DNA from: Aliikangiella sp965214955
Lineage (GTDB): Bacteria > Pseudomonadota > Gammaproteobacteria > Enterobacterales > Kangiellaceae
NCBI GenBank assembly: GCA_965214955.1
Contig: CBDCCU010000014.1
Coordinates: 25,001 to 89,000 of the forward strand
Reading direction: 5' to 3'
Length of the DNA stretch: 64,000 bases
Below the pieces are notes generated by a model. It made no database searches. It was given only the letters and a program-made list of their open reading frames with translations, and was not told the origin of the DNA. Shown here piece after piece: positions 25,755-35,784 of the stretch. Position numbers and translations under genes: made by a program. Position 1 is the first letter of the stretch, and the number at the start of each line of letters is the position of its first letter.

Positions 25755-28559
25755 ATGCGCATAATAATTTTACTCTGTTTAATTGTAAGTACTCATGTTG
25801 CGGCTAAAAAGCCTTTAACCGTTGAAGATATTATGAAATTTAGGCAAATTGAGCAAACTCAAATTGCTGAAAATGGTGAGTGGCTTGCGCTTACCGCAGA
25901 GCCTGATAGAGGCGATTCACAAGGTTTGGTTTATTCAACCACGGGTAACGCTCAATATTCGGTTGAGTTAGGTATTAAACCTCAAATATCTAAAACAGGT
26001 AATTTTGTTCTGTTTAAACAAGACATACCAATCATCGATAAAGAAAACAAAAAAGCCAAAGAGCTTAAAAAGCACATTCCTAACTGGGTGCTAGTTAATA
26101 CTCAAAATGGCGAGAAAACTCAGTTTGATGGCTACAAAAAGGCTCAACTGTCACCAAAAGGGCAGTGGTTAGGGTTATTAAAGGCTTATAAAAAACCTGA
26201 TAACAAAGAAAAAGATAAGGAGCAAAAGCCAGAAGATAAAAAGGACAAAAAGAAGAATAAATTTACCTTAAAAGACAAACAAATCGGTGCAAACTTATCT
26301 ATTCAATCTTTAAGCAGTGATAAAGAAACGACTATTGAAAACGTGCTTAATTTTGAATTTTCGCCAACAGGAAATTATTTGGCCGCCTATCTGGCGACAG
26401 AAAAAGGTAAAAGCAACCAAGTTATTTTGCTGTCACTTATTGAGTCAAAAACAAACGATTTTAAAACAAAAAGATTTTGCAAGTAATACATGGTTAAACT
26501 GGCATGAAGATACTGATGTATTAGCATTTAACTGGGGCAATTTAAAAGTTGAGAAAAAACAGCGCCAATATGAACTATTTGTTTGGCGCAAGGGTAAAGT
26601 TAGAAAAATAAGCTGGAAAAATAATGACTGGTCGATGAAAAGTCATAATAAAGTTCAATGGTCTAAAAATGCGAAACAACTTTATTTAGGCTTGTTTCCA
26701 GAAGAGAAAAAAGGTCAATGGGTTGAAAATCAATCAGCTGATGATAAAAAGCAAGAAAAAACGTTAACCGAAATTTTATCAAGTGAGTCTTTAGTGAAAG
26801 ATCGCGGTTTAACTATTTGGCATGGCAACGATCCATACATTAAGCCCCATGAAAAAAAAGCTTTATAAACAATATGAAAAAAGAAACTATTGGTTTAGTT
26901 ATAACCTTTCGTCTAAAAAAGTAATTCAACTGGCGAATAAAACCCAATTTACAATCACACCTAACATCCATAATACTTGGCAGATCCTATTAGATACTTT
27001 GCCTTACAGCAAACAAGTTACTTACGATGGTTTTTATGCTGATCTTTATGTAATTAATAGCAAAACAGGTAAGCGCATTAAAGTTGCCGATAAAATTAGT
27101 CAAAGTGCCAGTAAACAAATATCGCCAGATGGACGCTGGATAGCTTATTATTTTAACGAAGATCATTATCTTTTTGATATTAAGCGCGAGAAAAAATACA
27201 ACCTAACTCAAAACCTTAAACTGTCATTTTCAAACGAATTACATGACTACCCAAGTGATCCACCAGGTTATGGCATAGCCGGCTGGTCAGATGATAGTGA
27301 TGAAGTTTATATTTACGACCGCTTTGATATTTGGCGTTTTAATACTTCAAACCGAAAAGCCAAAAATATCACTCAAGGAGAAGGGCGTAAAAATCAATTG
27401 GTTTTAAGACGAGTGCATACTGATCAAAATACGCCGTATATAAATGATGACAGTAACTGGTTAATTAAAGGCTATTATGACAATAAGAAAAATCATGGAT
27501 TTTTTGATTTAACATTAAGCTCAGGTAAATTAAAACCTTTGCTAGTTGATAACAAGGCGTTTAACTTTGTTGCTAAGCCTAAGGCGTCTAATAAATACTT
27601 TTTTACCCAGCAAGATTTTCAAGAGTTTCCTGATATTTGGGTGGCCGATAGAGGTTTTAAAAACAAACAAAAAATCACCAATATTAATCCGCAAATTAAT
27701 GAATTTGCATGGGGACAAAAGCCAGAACTCATTGAATGGACAAGTACAACAGGTAAACCGCTGCAAGGCGTATTAATAAAACCTTATGGCTATAAAGATG
27801 GTGATAAAGTGCCTGTGGTGGTTTATTACTATCGCTATTTTTCCCAGCGTATGTATTTGTTTAATCGCATGGAAGTGAATCATCGTCCTAATTTTCCTTA
27901 TTACACTTCTAATGGTTATGCGATATTTTTGCCTGATATAAAATTTGATATTGGCACACCAGGTCCATCGGCTACTCAAGCCTTAGTGCCAGGGGTGCAA
28001 AAATTGATTGATATGGGTATTGCTGATCCTAATGCCATTGGTTTGCATGGGCATTCATGGAGTGGTTATCAAACCGCTTTTGCGGTTACCCAAACCAATA
28101 TTTTTAAAGCGGCTGTTACTGGTGCCCCCCGTTTCTAATATGACAAGTGCCTATAGTGGTATTCGTTTAAGAACAGGGTTGGCTCGTCAATTTCAATACG
28201 AAAAAACACAAAGCCGAATTGGTGGAAGCTTAAATGAAAAACGAGAGCTTTATATCGAAAACTCACCCGTATTTTTTGCTGATCGCATTGAAACACCCAT
28301 GCTCATTATGTTTGGTGATGTTGATGGAGCCGTACCATGGGAGCAAGGAATAGAGCTTTATTTAGCCATGCGCCGTGAAGAAAAGGATGTGATTTTTTTG
28401 CAATATCATGATGAGCCGCATCATCTAAAAAAGTATCCTAATAAAGTGGACTACACCATTAGAATGCGAGAATATTTTGACTACCACCTAAAAGGAATGC
28501 CAGCTAAAGATTGGATTAAACAAGGTGAAAAATATAAGCCTAAGCAAAAGAAAAAGTAA
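25755..28559 (+). pseudogene. S9-family peptidase with three frameshifts
   Basis: Joined, the pieces give about 935 residues of a prolyl-oligopeptidase-type (S9) exported peptidase: signal peptide, a beta-propeller-like half, then an alpha/beta hydrolase with the nucleophile motif GHSWSGYQ and the downstream LIMFGDVDGAVPW (Asp region) and YHDEPHHLKK (His region). The frame breaks at AAAAA (26468-26472), at an A8 run (26852-26859) and at C6 (28125-28130). Each is a single-base homopolymer error and all sequence between is conserved-looking. It is probably intact in the cell. A Lys-rich low-complexity stretch (about 150-180) is unusual. A terminator hairpin follows. Confidence 0.85.
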
Positions 28560-28574
28560 TTCTTACTCAATAAA

Positions 28575-28604
28575 AACGCTCCAAGTTTTATACTGTGGAG
28601 CGTT
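28575..28604. terminator. Terminator hairpin after the S9 peptidase
   Basis: AACGCTCCA pairs with TGGAGCGTT across a 12-base loop, shortly after the peptidase stop and before the convergent gene. The T tract is weak on the plus side (GTCTTTG); on the minus side an AAAA-derived TTTT is present, so it may serve both genes. Confidence 0.6.
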
Positions 28605-28622
28605 GTCTTTGTAATACCAAAG

Positions 28623-29024
28623 CTAGCTACCCGTTATGACAACAACTTTCTCTTCATTGCTTTCAATGCGTGGATTTTCTAAATTATCGGCAATTTCTTG
28701 GCGAATGGTAATGCTTGATTTAAGGTGACGGGCTAACATTTTTGTGGTTTTTTTGGCGCCATACTGGCTTGCGAACAATGCAATATTAGTATTGTTACAA
28801 GTTTGATGTTGAGCAACAATTCTTAATTTTACCTGAGGTATAGTGCTACTTGCTTCAAGATAATTTAAAGCTCGCAAAAGTCTTATGGGTTTATCGCTTA
28901 GTGCGGCAAGGCATATTTTGGTAGCGCTTGTTTTATCTCCAGCTACAAATTTATAGTTAGTTGCTGAGGCTGAAAAAGAAAAGGCGGTAAATAATATTGC
29001 GCAAACTGGTTTTAATGCTCTCAT
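28623..29024 (-). CDS. Small secreted DUF3718-like protein
   Basis: A 133-residue exported protein: signal peptide (MRALKPVCAILFTAFSFSASA), then KICLAALSDKPIRLLRALN and a region with C, N and FASQYGAKKTTKML. This matches the two-cysteine pattern of the small DUF3718 family common in Shewanella and Vibrio relatives. Function is unknown. It is convergent with the S9 peptidase gene. Confidence 0.55.
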   Translation of the reverse strand: MRALKPVCAILFTAFSFSASATNYKFVAGDKTSATKICLAALSDKPIRLLRALNYLEASSTIPQVKLRIVAQHQTCNNTNIALFASQYGAKKTTKMLARHLKSSITIRQEIADNLENPRIESNEEKVVVITGS

Positions 29025-29419
29025 ATTCGATCTCCATTTAATCTTTAATTGCTTTTAAAATAATGTATTTAAGATAATCTCAGCGGGCTTAAAAAAAATA
29101 TTTAAAGTGCGTGGTTCCGCTTTAAAATTAGGTTAGCAAGAGCGCGCTTAATGTTCATATTGAATTTTTCTTTAAGCTATTTTGTTTATAGAAATACATT
29201 TTAATATTGTCGATTTGATTAAAAGGTTAATAATTAGCAATGTTTGAGTGTTAAATTGTTAATATTCAATGATATTTAAACAAATAAGTAACAAATAAAA
29301 ATTTAGTTACTCTAAAGTCATACAATAAAACATACCATTGTTGCTTAATCTGGCTGTAGCACTTAGTATGTTCAACCTTTTTTAAATAATATTGATTCAA
29401 TTTTGTGGTAACTATTGCA
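29025..29419. other. AT-rich intergenic region
   Basis: No gene or clear hairpin was found. The region separates divergently read genes and is very AT-rich, so it presumably holds both promoters; none is strong enough to place. Confidence 0.4.
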
Positions 29420-30448
29420 ATGAGAAATACTTTTTTACAATTATTAACTAAGTTCAGCCTGTCGATCTTAATAATATCTTTAGGTTTTACGTTAGTTAAA
29501 GCAACTAATGATCAAGCTATTGTTGCTACGATTAACGGTGAGTCAATATCATATTCTCAAATACGAGAAAACGATGCGTTAGAAATATTTAAAGCGCGCG
29601 AATCACTATATGAGCTTGAATATGCTGGGCTAAAGTCAATTTTAATTCCTAAACTAATTAAGCTCGATCCACGAAGTAGTAATTTAACTGAAAATCAATT
29701 TATATCTCAATTTGTGGTTACCCCACCTAATATTACTGAGCAAGATGTTGATCGATTTATTCAAGAAAGACGTATTCCACAAGAAAAAATCAACCAAAAT
29801 TTAAAGCAACAAGCACAGCGATTCTTAGCTCAGCAAGTTGTTACTCAACAACTTGATCAGTGGTTTAACGAACAGATCATTAAGCACAAAATTAAAATTA
29901 ACCTTATTAAACCCACTGAGCCTCGTTTTAACGTAAATATCGCAAACTCTGCTTATCGCGGTAACCCAAGTGCCCCTGTAACTATTGTTGAGTTTTCAGA
30001 TTTTGAATGCCCATTCTGTGCCAGAGCGGGATCTACTTTGAAAGAGTTAGAAAAAATTTATGGCAATAAAATCAAACTTGTTTATAAGCATTATCCCTTA
30101 TCAAGCATTCACCCTGGCGCACAAAAAGCTGGTGAAGCATCGGAATGTGCTTTAGCCCAAGGTAACTCTTACTTTTGGCAATTACACGATAAAATGTTTG
30201 ATAATTTCAGAAATTTATCAATTGGTCGGATCAAAGATTTTGCCAAAGATGTTGGGCTAAACACAACTGATTTTAACCAGTGTTTAAATGAGGGAAGAAT
30301 GGAGCAAAAAGTATTGGCTGATTTTAATGAAGGAACCCAGTTAGGTGTTAGCTCAACACCTGCATTTTTTATTAATGGCCGCTTTGTTAAAGGCGCATTA
30401 CCTTTAAATGACTTTAAAAAAATCATTGATGAAGAGCTAAGCCAGTAA
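29420..30448 (+). CDS. DsbA-family periplasmic thiol oxidoreductase
   Basis: A 342-residue exported protein. A signal anchor (about 1-28) is followed by a helical segment, AIVATINGESISYSQI and onward, that resembles the N-terminal chaperone region of SurA/parvulin-type proteins. A DsbA-type thioredoxin domain then starts near 185 (PVTIVEFSDFECPFCARA, active site CPFC) and has the cis-Pro loop VSSTPAFFING. It probably handles disulfides in the periplasm. The frame reaches a GTG at 29405, but ATG 29420 directly begins the signal sequence. The MITE-like element lies 26 bases after its stop. Confidence 0.85.
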   Translation: MRNTFLQLLTKFSLSILIISLGFTLVKATNDQAIVATINGESISYSQIRENDALEIFKARESLYELEYAGLKSILIPKLIKLDPRSSNLTENQFISQFVVTPPNITEQDVDRFIQERRIPQEKINQNLKQQAQRFLAQQVVTQQLDQWFNEQIIKHKIKINLIKPTEPRFNVNIANSAYRGNPSAPVTIVEFSDFECPFCARAGSTLKELEKIYGNKIKLVYKHYPLSSIHPGAQKAGEASECALAQGNSYFWQLHDKMFDNFRNLSIGRIKDFAKDVGLNTTDFNQCLNEGRMEQKVLADFNEGTQLGVSSTPAFFINGRFVKGALPLNDFKKIIDEELSQ

Positions 30449-30474
30449 TAATCATTACAGCAACCGAAAAATAT

Positions 30475-30740
30475 TATACCCGTTTTCCTTCAAGATGCTT
30501 GTTACAGTGTTCAGCCAAAAAGTTTGAACAAGGCGTAGCTTGCAGGAAATGGCAAGCCCTTTTCAAAAGCTGTAACACAGTGCAAGCTTTTTGGCTGAGC
30601 ACCCGAAGGGCAAGACAGTAAGCCAACCTCTTTTTCGTTATCAATGCTTGAATTAGAATGACTAATCCTGCGCACTGATGCCTCAAATAGGATGGCTTGC
30701 TGTCTTGCTGAAACATGCATCTTGAAGGAGAACGGGTATA
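30475..30740. repeat. 266-bp MITE-like element, family A
   Basis: Terminal inverted repeats of about 24 bp (left TATACCCGTTTTCCTTCAAG, right its complement with one or two changes) bound a non-coding interior. The interior contains ACCCGAAGGGC, TTTTCGTTATCA, TTAGAATGACTAAT and TGCCTC. TAT flanks both ends. The open frames within it are by-products of the palindromic structure. The same interior motifs in the same order occur in the element at 60366-60633. Confidence 0.75.
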
Positions 30741-31132
30741 TATCTTCGGTTGCTTTATATAATACTCAACAACTATCAAAAGCATCATTCAGCAAATTGT
30801 GATCTCAAATAGAAATAGAGCAGATAGACAGACAAAAGCCATTATTTGCATGTATTTGCATCTCTTGTGCCAATAGTTTTAATAGTACAAACTTATTGAT
30901 CTTGGTCAAAAAATCCACAAAACCCTGTTGGTATGTATCTAGTTTTTTATCATAATTGGTAAAAGCAAAAGATTGTGATTATTCGCAAAAAATTAAAAGC
31001 GTATTCACAAGCTTTAGTTTATATCCATTCTTCTTCAAAAATCATAACAAGCATTTTGAGGAAGAGGGGTTATATTAATTTAAAAATTCTAGTTATTTGA
31101 GTAATAGTTACTTAATTAAGGAGTGTTATAAA
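30741..31132. other. Intergenic region before the hemerythrin-like gene
   Basis: No gene is visible. The stretch is AT-rich and ends in the ribosome binding site AAGGAG at 31119-31124 for the next gene. Presumably it holds its promoter. Confidence 0.4.
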
Positions 31133-31765
31133 ATGTCTTCAAAAAAAACATCTCACTCACCAGGTATTTTTAGTCGGCTTTTTGGTAGAAAAAAAACAGA
31201 GTCATCAAATGCCGATCTTGAACATCATTCTCGAACTGCTTTTAAAGGTTCAACCGAGCAATCATTAAAGGTTACCGCAGGCAAAAATCATATTGCTTAT
31301 GACTCTCAGCTTATTGATATATTAATGAATGATCATAAAGAGATCATCAAATCATTTTTAAGCGTCGAAACATTAATGACAGAAAATAAGTTTGAATTGG
31401 CAACTCAAGAACTAGAAAACTTCTTACGATTACTCAGAGATCATGTATTTGAAGAAAACTTTAAACTGTATGGTTATTTGCGATCACACGATCCCGATGA
31501 TGATTGTGGCGTTATTGGAATGCAAGCAGAGATGCGCTCAATTCAATTAACGGTAAAAAAGTATATTGAACATCATTTAACTAATGGATTACATAGTGAA
31601 ACGGCTCAAGGGTTTTTACATGGCTGGGTGGGTCGATCTGGTGATGATAATGATGCCATTAAATCAAGAAACGAATCAATAAAAAGTGCCTTGCTAGAGC
31701 GGGTGAGAACAGAAGAAAAGAGGCTTTATCCTGTTTATCATAGCTTAGCAAATATTGATCTTTAA
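31133..31765 (+). CDS. Hemerythrin-like HHE-domain protein
   Basis: A 210-residue cytoplasmic protein. A basic N-terminus (FSRLFGRKKT) of about 55 residues is followed by a four-helix HHE-type domain. Candidate iron ligands are D and H in LMNDHKEIIKSF, H in LLRDHVFEENFKLYGYLR with its Glu, H in YIEHHL and the final E/H in EEKRLYPVYHSL. Such proteins bind O2 or NO or sense redox state. The open frame starts at 31097, but ATG 31133 has the only good ribosome binding site. It is convergent with the histidine kinase gene. Confidence 0.75.
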   Translation: MSSKKTSHSPGIFSRLFGRKKTESSNADLEHHSRTAFKGSTEQSLKVTAGKNHIAYDSQLIDILMNDHKEIIKSFLSVETLMTENKFELATQELENFLRLLRDHVFEENFKLYGYLRSHDPDDDCGVIGMQAEMRSIQLTVKKYIEHHLTNGLHSETAQGFLHGWVGRSGDDNDAIKSRNESIKSALLERVRTEEKRLYPVYHSLANIDL

Positions 31766-31808
31766 CAAGCACTTTAAATGAGAACGGGGATAAAAAGGTA
31801 AAATAAAT

Positions 31809-33107
31809 TTATCCTGGCAACATAATCACAACCGAAAGCCCGCCATGTTTTCGGTTGCTGATTAACAACTTTCCGCCGTGCGCTTCGATAATTTCTTTAC
31901 ATAAAGGCAAGCCTAAGCCCGTTCCTTTACTTTTTGTTGAATAAAAAGGCAGTAGAGCGTTGGCTAAGTTTTCATTATTCATGCCTTTGCCTCTATCAAG
32001 TATATTAATTTCAGTTGTGCTATTTGATTGTTTAAGATTAACTTTGATCTCATCTTTTTTAGAGCCAGACTCATCAGCGTTTTTAATTAAATTAATTAGT
32101 ACCTGCTGAAACTGTGACGGATCGGCTGAAAAATGAGCCGTGTTATTTAAAGTGAGTGTAAAGTGATATAACTTTTGCAAGCTACTAAAAAAATCATGGG
32201 TATCAATTGGTTTAATTTGAGGTTTAGGCAAGCGGGCAAATTTAGCATAGCCTTCAATAAAGTTTTGTAAATACTTGGCTCTCTCTTCTATGGTTTGAAA
32301 TATATTGTCTAGCTTTTTGGTATCACCTTTTAAGCTCAATAACTGTCCAGAGTGAGCCAATGAAGAAATAGGCGCTAAGGAGTTGTTAAGCTCGTGACTA
32401 ATTAGGCGGATCACTTTTTTCCAAGTGTTCACTTCTTGCCGACTAATTTCTTTGGTTAGCAGTTTAAATAAATATAAATAATGATTTTTATTATTCAGTA
32501 AAAAGTGGTTTTGAGTAATGTGGTAAGTTTCTACATTGTCTTTTTCTTTTACCGTGAATAACCCACTTAATCCAGAATTTATTGCTCGCGAAAAAGGATC
32601 GGGCATGTGGATTAATAGTTGCTCAACATTATGACCGTTGATCATTTTTCCAGCATTAAACAGTTTTCTTGCTTCACTATTGCTGTAAATAATATGTTTT
32701 TTTTCATCAACTAATAACAAAGAAAGCGGTGTTGATTGAATAACCGTGTCGAGCAATAGCTCTCTTTGATAAATGTAAAGCCTTTCGCTTCTTAGCGAGT
32801 CACTCACGCGATTATAAGTATTAACCAGCTCGCCAAGTTCATCGCTGCGAGTTTTTGCGAGTGAAACGCTAAAGTCATTATCAATAAAGTTGTGAAAGCC
32901 ATCATTGAGCGCGATGAGTATTTTATTGATAGGCTGTATATATAAGCGAATAGCGACAATACCAAGGGGGATAACAAAAGTTAAAGAAAGTAGGCTAGCT
33001 AAATAAACATGGTTTAACCAATAATTGAATGCCGCAACACTGCCTGTGATTATGAGTATTAAAACAATCACAAAAATAGTGAGCTGAGCTTCAATTGATA
33101 ATTTCAT
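31809..33107 (-). CDS. Membrane histidine kinase
   Basis: A 432-residue sensor kinase with two membrane helices near the N-terminus (about 8-28 and 35-52), HAMP (from about 52), a PAS-like segment (LLLVDEKKHIIYSNSEARKLF) and a kinase core. The H box is RLISHELNNSLAPISSLAHS, the N box LINLIKNADESG and the G boxes DRGKGM and GTGLGLPLCKEIIEAHGG. The HELNN box resembles NtrY/NtrB-type partners of sigma54 activators. It is the final gene after the NtrC-type regulator (42 bases) and so likely its cognate kinase. The periplasmic sensing loop is very short. Confidence 0.92.
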   Translation of the reverse strand: MKLSIEAQLTIFVIVLILIITGSVAAFNYWLNHVYLASLLSLTFVIPLGIVAIRLYIQPINKILIALNDGFHNFIDNDFSVSLAKTRSDELGELVNTYNRVSDSLRSERLYIYQRELLLDTVIQSTPLSLLLVDEKKHIIYSNSEARKLFNAGKMINGHNVEQLLIHMPDPFSRAINSGLSGLFTVKEKDNVETYHITQNHFLLNNKNHYLYLFKLLTKEISRQEVNTWKKVIRLISHELNNSLAPISSLAHSGQLLSLKGDTKKLDNIFQTIEERAKYLQNFIEGYAKFARLPKPQIKPIDTHDFFSSLQKLYHFTLTLNNTAHFSADPSQFQQVLINLIKNADESGSKKDEIKVNLKQSNSTTEINILDRGKGMNNENLANALLPFYSTKSKGTGLGLPLCKEIIEAHGGKLLISNRKHGGLSVVIMLPG

Positions 33108-33149
33108 CGACTTTATTATTTATTTTTAGGTTGCATGTTAACTAAAAGG

Positions 33150-34484
33150 TTATCTTGGAATGGCATATTTGTCCATGCGGCGATAAAGTGACTGCCGACT
33201 TAATCCAAGCTGATTAGCCGTTTGCGATATATTATGTTTGTTCGCTTCTAGTGCAGCTAAAATATCGTTTTTAGCTGGTTCTTTAGAGCGTTTAGTTTGT
33301 TTTAATGGGCTATATTCTATACCTAAATTTTCAGGTGATATTTGTCCATTTTGCGATAAGAGCGAAGCGCGTTTAATGACATTTTCTAACTCTCTAACAT
33401 TGCCAGGCCACTGATAATTAAGCAGAGCTTCTTCGGCGCTGGAAGTTAATTGAAGTTCACTGGGCATAAAATGTAATGCTAAGGGAATAATATCTTCTGC
33501 TCTTTGCGCTAATGGTGCAACATTCACCTCAATAACATTAAGCCTGTAATATAGATCTTCTCTAAACTCGCCAGATTGAATGGCTTTTTTTAGATCAGAA
33601 TTGGTTGCACTAATGATCCTAACGGTTACTTTGATGGTTTCTGAGCTACCCAGTCTTTCAAATTCACCCGTTTGTAAAACCCGTAGTAATTTTATTTGAC
33701 CCGATAAAGGTAGGTTGCCAATTTCATCTAAAAATAATGTGCCACCATTGGCAGCTTCAAATCGACCCACTCTTTTTTTAGTTGCCCCTGTATAAGCGCC
33801 TGCTTCTGCGCCAAATAATTCTGCTTCAATCAAATCAGCAGGTAGTGCGCCAGCATTTATGCGGACAAAAGGTTTATCTTTAACGCTAGAGTTTGCTTGA
33901 ATAATTTCGGCTATTTTTTCTTTACCGCTACCATTAGGGCCTGTAATTAAAACAGGCACATCGGCATGAGCAATTTGTGTTGCCATGGTGATGGTTTGTG
34001 TCATTGCGCTGCTGGAAAACACCGTACCGCAAAGATCAAATTGCTCATTTAATAAATTATTTTGATGATTGCTTTTTTGTATTAACTCGTTGGTTTGGTT
34101 GCGTAGCTCGGCTAGTTCAATTAAGTTTTTTACATTGGTTACTAATTTAACATCATCCCACGGTTTGGTTAAATAGTCGGCAGCACCTTCTTTAACCAAT
34201 TTTACTGCCATTTCAATATTGCCCCAAGCGGTAAGCAGTATGATGGGTAAGTCGGGATATTGAGTATGTATTTGTTTAAATAATGTTTGTCCTTCATTGC
34301 CAGATGTGGTGTCTTCGGTAAAGTTCATATCTTGGATCACCAAATCGACCGAATGATTTTGCAATAACAACAGTCCTTGCTCTGGCGAAGTTGCAGATAA
34401 GGTTTTTATATCATAAATAGAAAACAAAACATCGAGCGCAGTAGCAATACTTTGATTGTCATCAATAACGAGTATTTGACTCAT
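33150..34484 (-). CDS. NtrC-type sigma54-dependent response regulator
   Basis: A 444-residue regulator: a receiver (phosphorylated Asp in VDLVIQDMNF, conserved Lys in LTKPW), AAA+ domain (Walker A GPNGSGKE, sigma54 contact GAYTGA, Walker B GTLFLDEIGNL) and a Fis-type helix-turn-helix at the C-terminus (ISQTANQLGLSRQSLYRRM). GAYTGA is a tolerated variant of GAFTGA. It lies 86 bases after the second permease gene and 42 bases before its kinase, so it likely controls this export module. The GGACA repeats at 39321-39357 are a candidate binding site. Confidence 0.93.
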   Translation of the reverse strand: MSQILVIDDNQSIATALDVLFSIYDIKTLSATSPEQGLLLLQNHSVDLVIQDMNFTEDTTSGNEGQTLFKQIHTQYPDLPIILLTAWGNIEMAVKLVKEGAADYLTKPWDDVKLVTNVKNLIELAELRNQTNELIQKSNHQNNLLNEQFDLCGTVFSSSAMTQTITMATQIAHADVPVLITGPNGSGKEKIAEIIQANSSVKDKPFVRINAGALPADLIEAELFGAEAGAYTGATKKRVGRFEAANGGTLFLDEIGNLPLSGQIKLLRVLQTGEFERLGSSETIKVTVRIISATNSDLKKAIQSGEFREDLYYRLNVIEVNVAPLAQRAEDIIPLALHFMPSELQLTSSAEEALLNYQWPGNVRELENVIKRASLLSQNGQISPENLGIEYSPLKQTKRSKEPAKNDILAALEANKHNISQTANQLGLSRQSLYRRMDKYAIPR

Positions 34485-34569
34485 AATTAATTTCCAAATT
34501 TTAAGCCATACTAATGATCATTAATTAGTATGACTGAGATTTAATGTACTATTCAAAAACAGATTAGTT

Positions 34570-35775
34570 TTAAATGGTTTGGGTTGCAACCGCAGGTGAT
34601 ACCTTTGAAGCTTTAAGCGCAGGAAACCATACCGCAATTAATCCAGTGAGCAGCATTGCTACCATTCCTATTGGAATATAATACCAAGCAATAGGTGAGA
34701 GCTGATATTCATTCACCAAATAAATATTAAAGCCCAGCGCAAATAAAGTGCCTAAAGCTATGCCTAGCCCGCTGAGTAAAATATTTTCGGTAAGAAAATA
34801 TCGCTGAATATCTCCAGTGGTTGCGCCAAGTGCTCTGCGCGTACCAATTTGTTTGGTGCGCTGGCTAATATTAAAACTCACAATGCCAACAATACCCAGT
34901 GCAGTGATTAAGATTAATAATGAGATCACAACAACCAAAATTTTAGTCATGGCGCTATCACTGCTATAACTTCTCTGCCTATAGTCTGCAATTGAACGTA
35001 CCGAAAATAAAACACGATTAGGGTTTCGCTCAATCAGTAAATCTTCAACTTCTCCCATTATTCGGTTGAAAGATTCAGGCTCAACTCTTAACACATAGCG
35101 CTTGAATCTTTGTAGCTCTACAACGGGTGTGACTACCGTCATTTTATGGGTGGCAAATGAAACCCAAGGGCTTACTAAATGATCAATAACACCAATAATT
35201 TTAATTTCAAGATCGCCTTCATATAATATTTTTCCAACCGCGCTTTCATTTTCAAATAATCGTTCGGCTAAGGCTTGGGTAATTAAAGCGACTTTGGGGG
35301 AATCTTCGCCATTGGTGTAGTAAACATCATCTTCGCTAAAATTACTGCCTTCGACTATGTTGACGCCAAAAGTGTTTACTATGTGTGAGTCGCCGCGATA
35401 GAAAGCAACATTTAAATTATCATGAGAGGCATTGCCTTGCTCTGTTGCCGAAACTGAACTTGAGCTTCCCCCCATGCCTAATGGAATGGCATTAATCGCC
35501 GTTGCATCGACAACACCGGGTAGGTTTCTTAATAATGACATATCTTCACGAATATTTTGTTCAATATTATAGTTACTACCAAAAGGATTAACGTTTAACG
35601 CAATAATTTGCGATTCTTTAACCCCGCTGGGTGTGCTCATAGCGTCAAGCCGCTCATTGATAATAAATATGGCATTCACCACAACCGCAAGGGTTATTGC
35701 AATTTGAAGTACAATCAACAGTGAGCTACTTTTGTGGCGAAGTAGAGCGCTAAAAATGGGTCTTATTTCTAACAT
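34570..35775 (-). CDS. FtsX/MacB-type ABC permease, second copy
   Basis: A 401-residue membrane subunit with an N-terminal helix (SSLLIVLQIAITLAVVVNAIF), a large periplasmic MacB_PCD-type domain and a C-terminal FtsX domain with three helices. The signature RRALGATTGDIQRYF is the coupling helix that meets the ATPase. It pairs with the other permease gene, 9 bases away, as a likely heterodimer. MacB normally has ATPase and permease fused; here they are split. Export substrate is unknown (peptide, lipid or drug). Confidence 0.9.
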   Translation of the reverse strand: MLEIRPIFSALLRHKSSSLLIVLQIAITLAVVVNAIFIINERLDAMSTPSGVKESQIIALNVNPFGSNYNIEQNIREDMSLLRNLPGVVDATAINAIPLGMGGSSSSVSATEQGNASHDNLNVAFYRGDSHIVNTFGVNIVEGSNFSEDDVYYTNGEDSPKVALITQALAERLFENESAVGKILYEGDLEIKIIGVIDHLVSPWVSFATHKMTVVTPVVELQRFKRYVLRVEPESFNRIMGEVEDLLIERNPNRVLFSVRSIADYRQRSYSSDSAMTKILVVVISLLILITALGIVGIVSFNISQRTKQIGTRRALGATTGDIQRYFLTENILLSGLGIALGTLFALGFNIYLVNEYQLSPIAWYYIPIGMVAMLLTGLIAVWFPALKASKVSPAVATQTI

Positions 35776-35784
35776 GATTTTCTC

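Noticed and set aside
30474..30788. Open frames of 104 and 69 codons on the minus strand
   Set aside because: They fall inside the 266-bp MITE-like element and its palindromic structure explains them.
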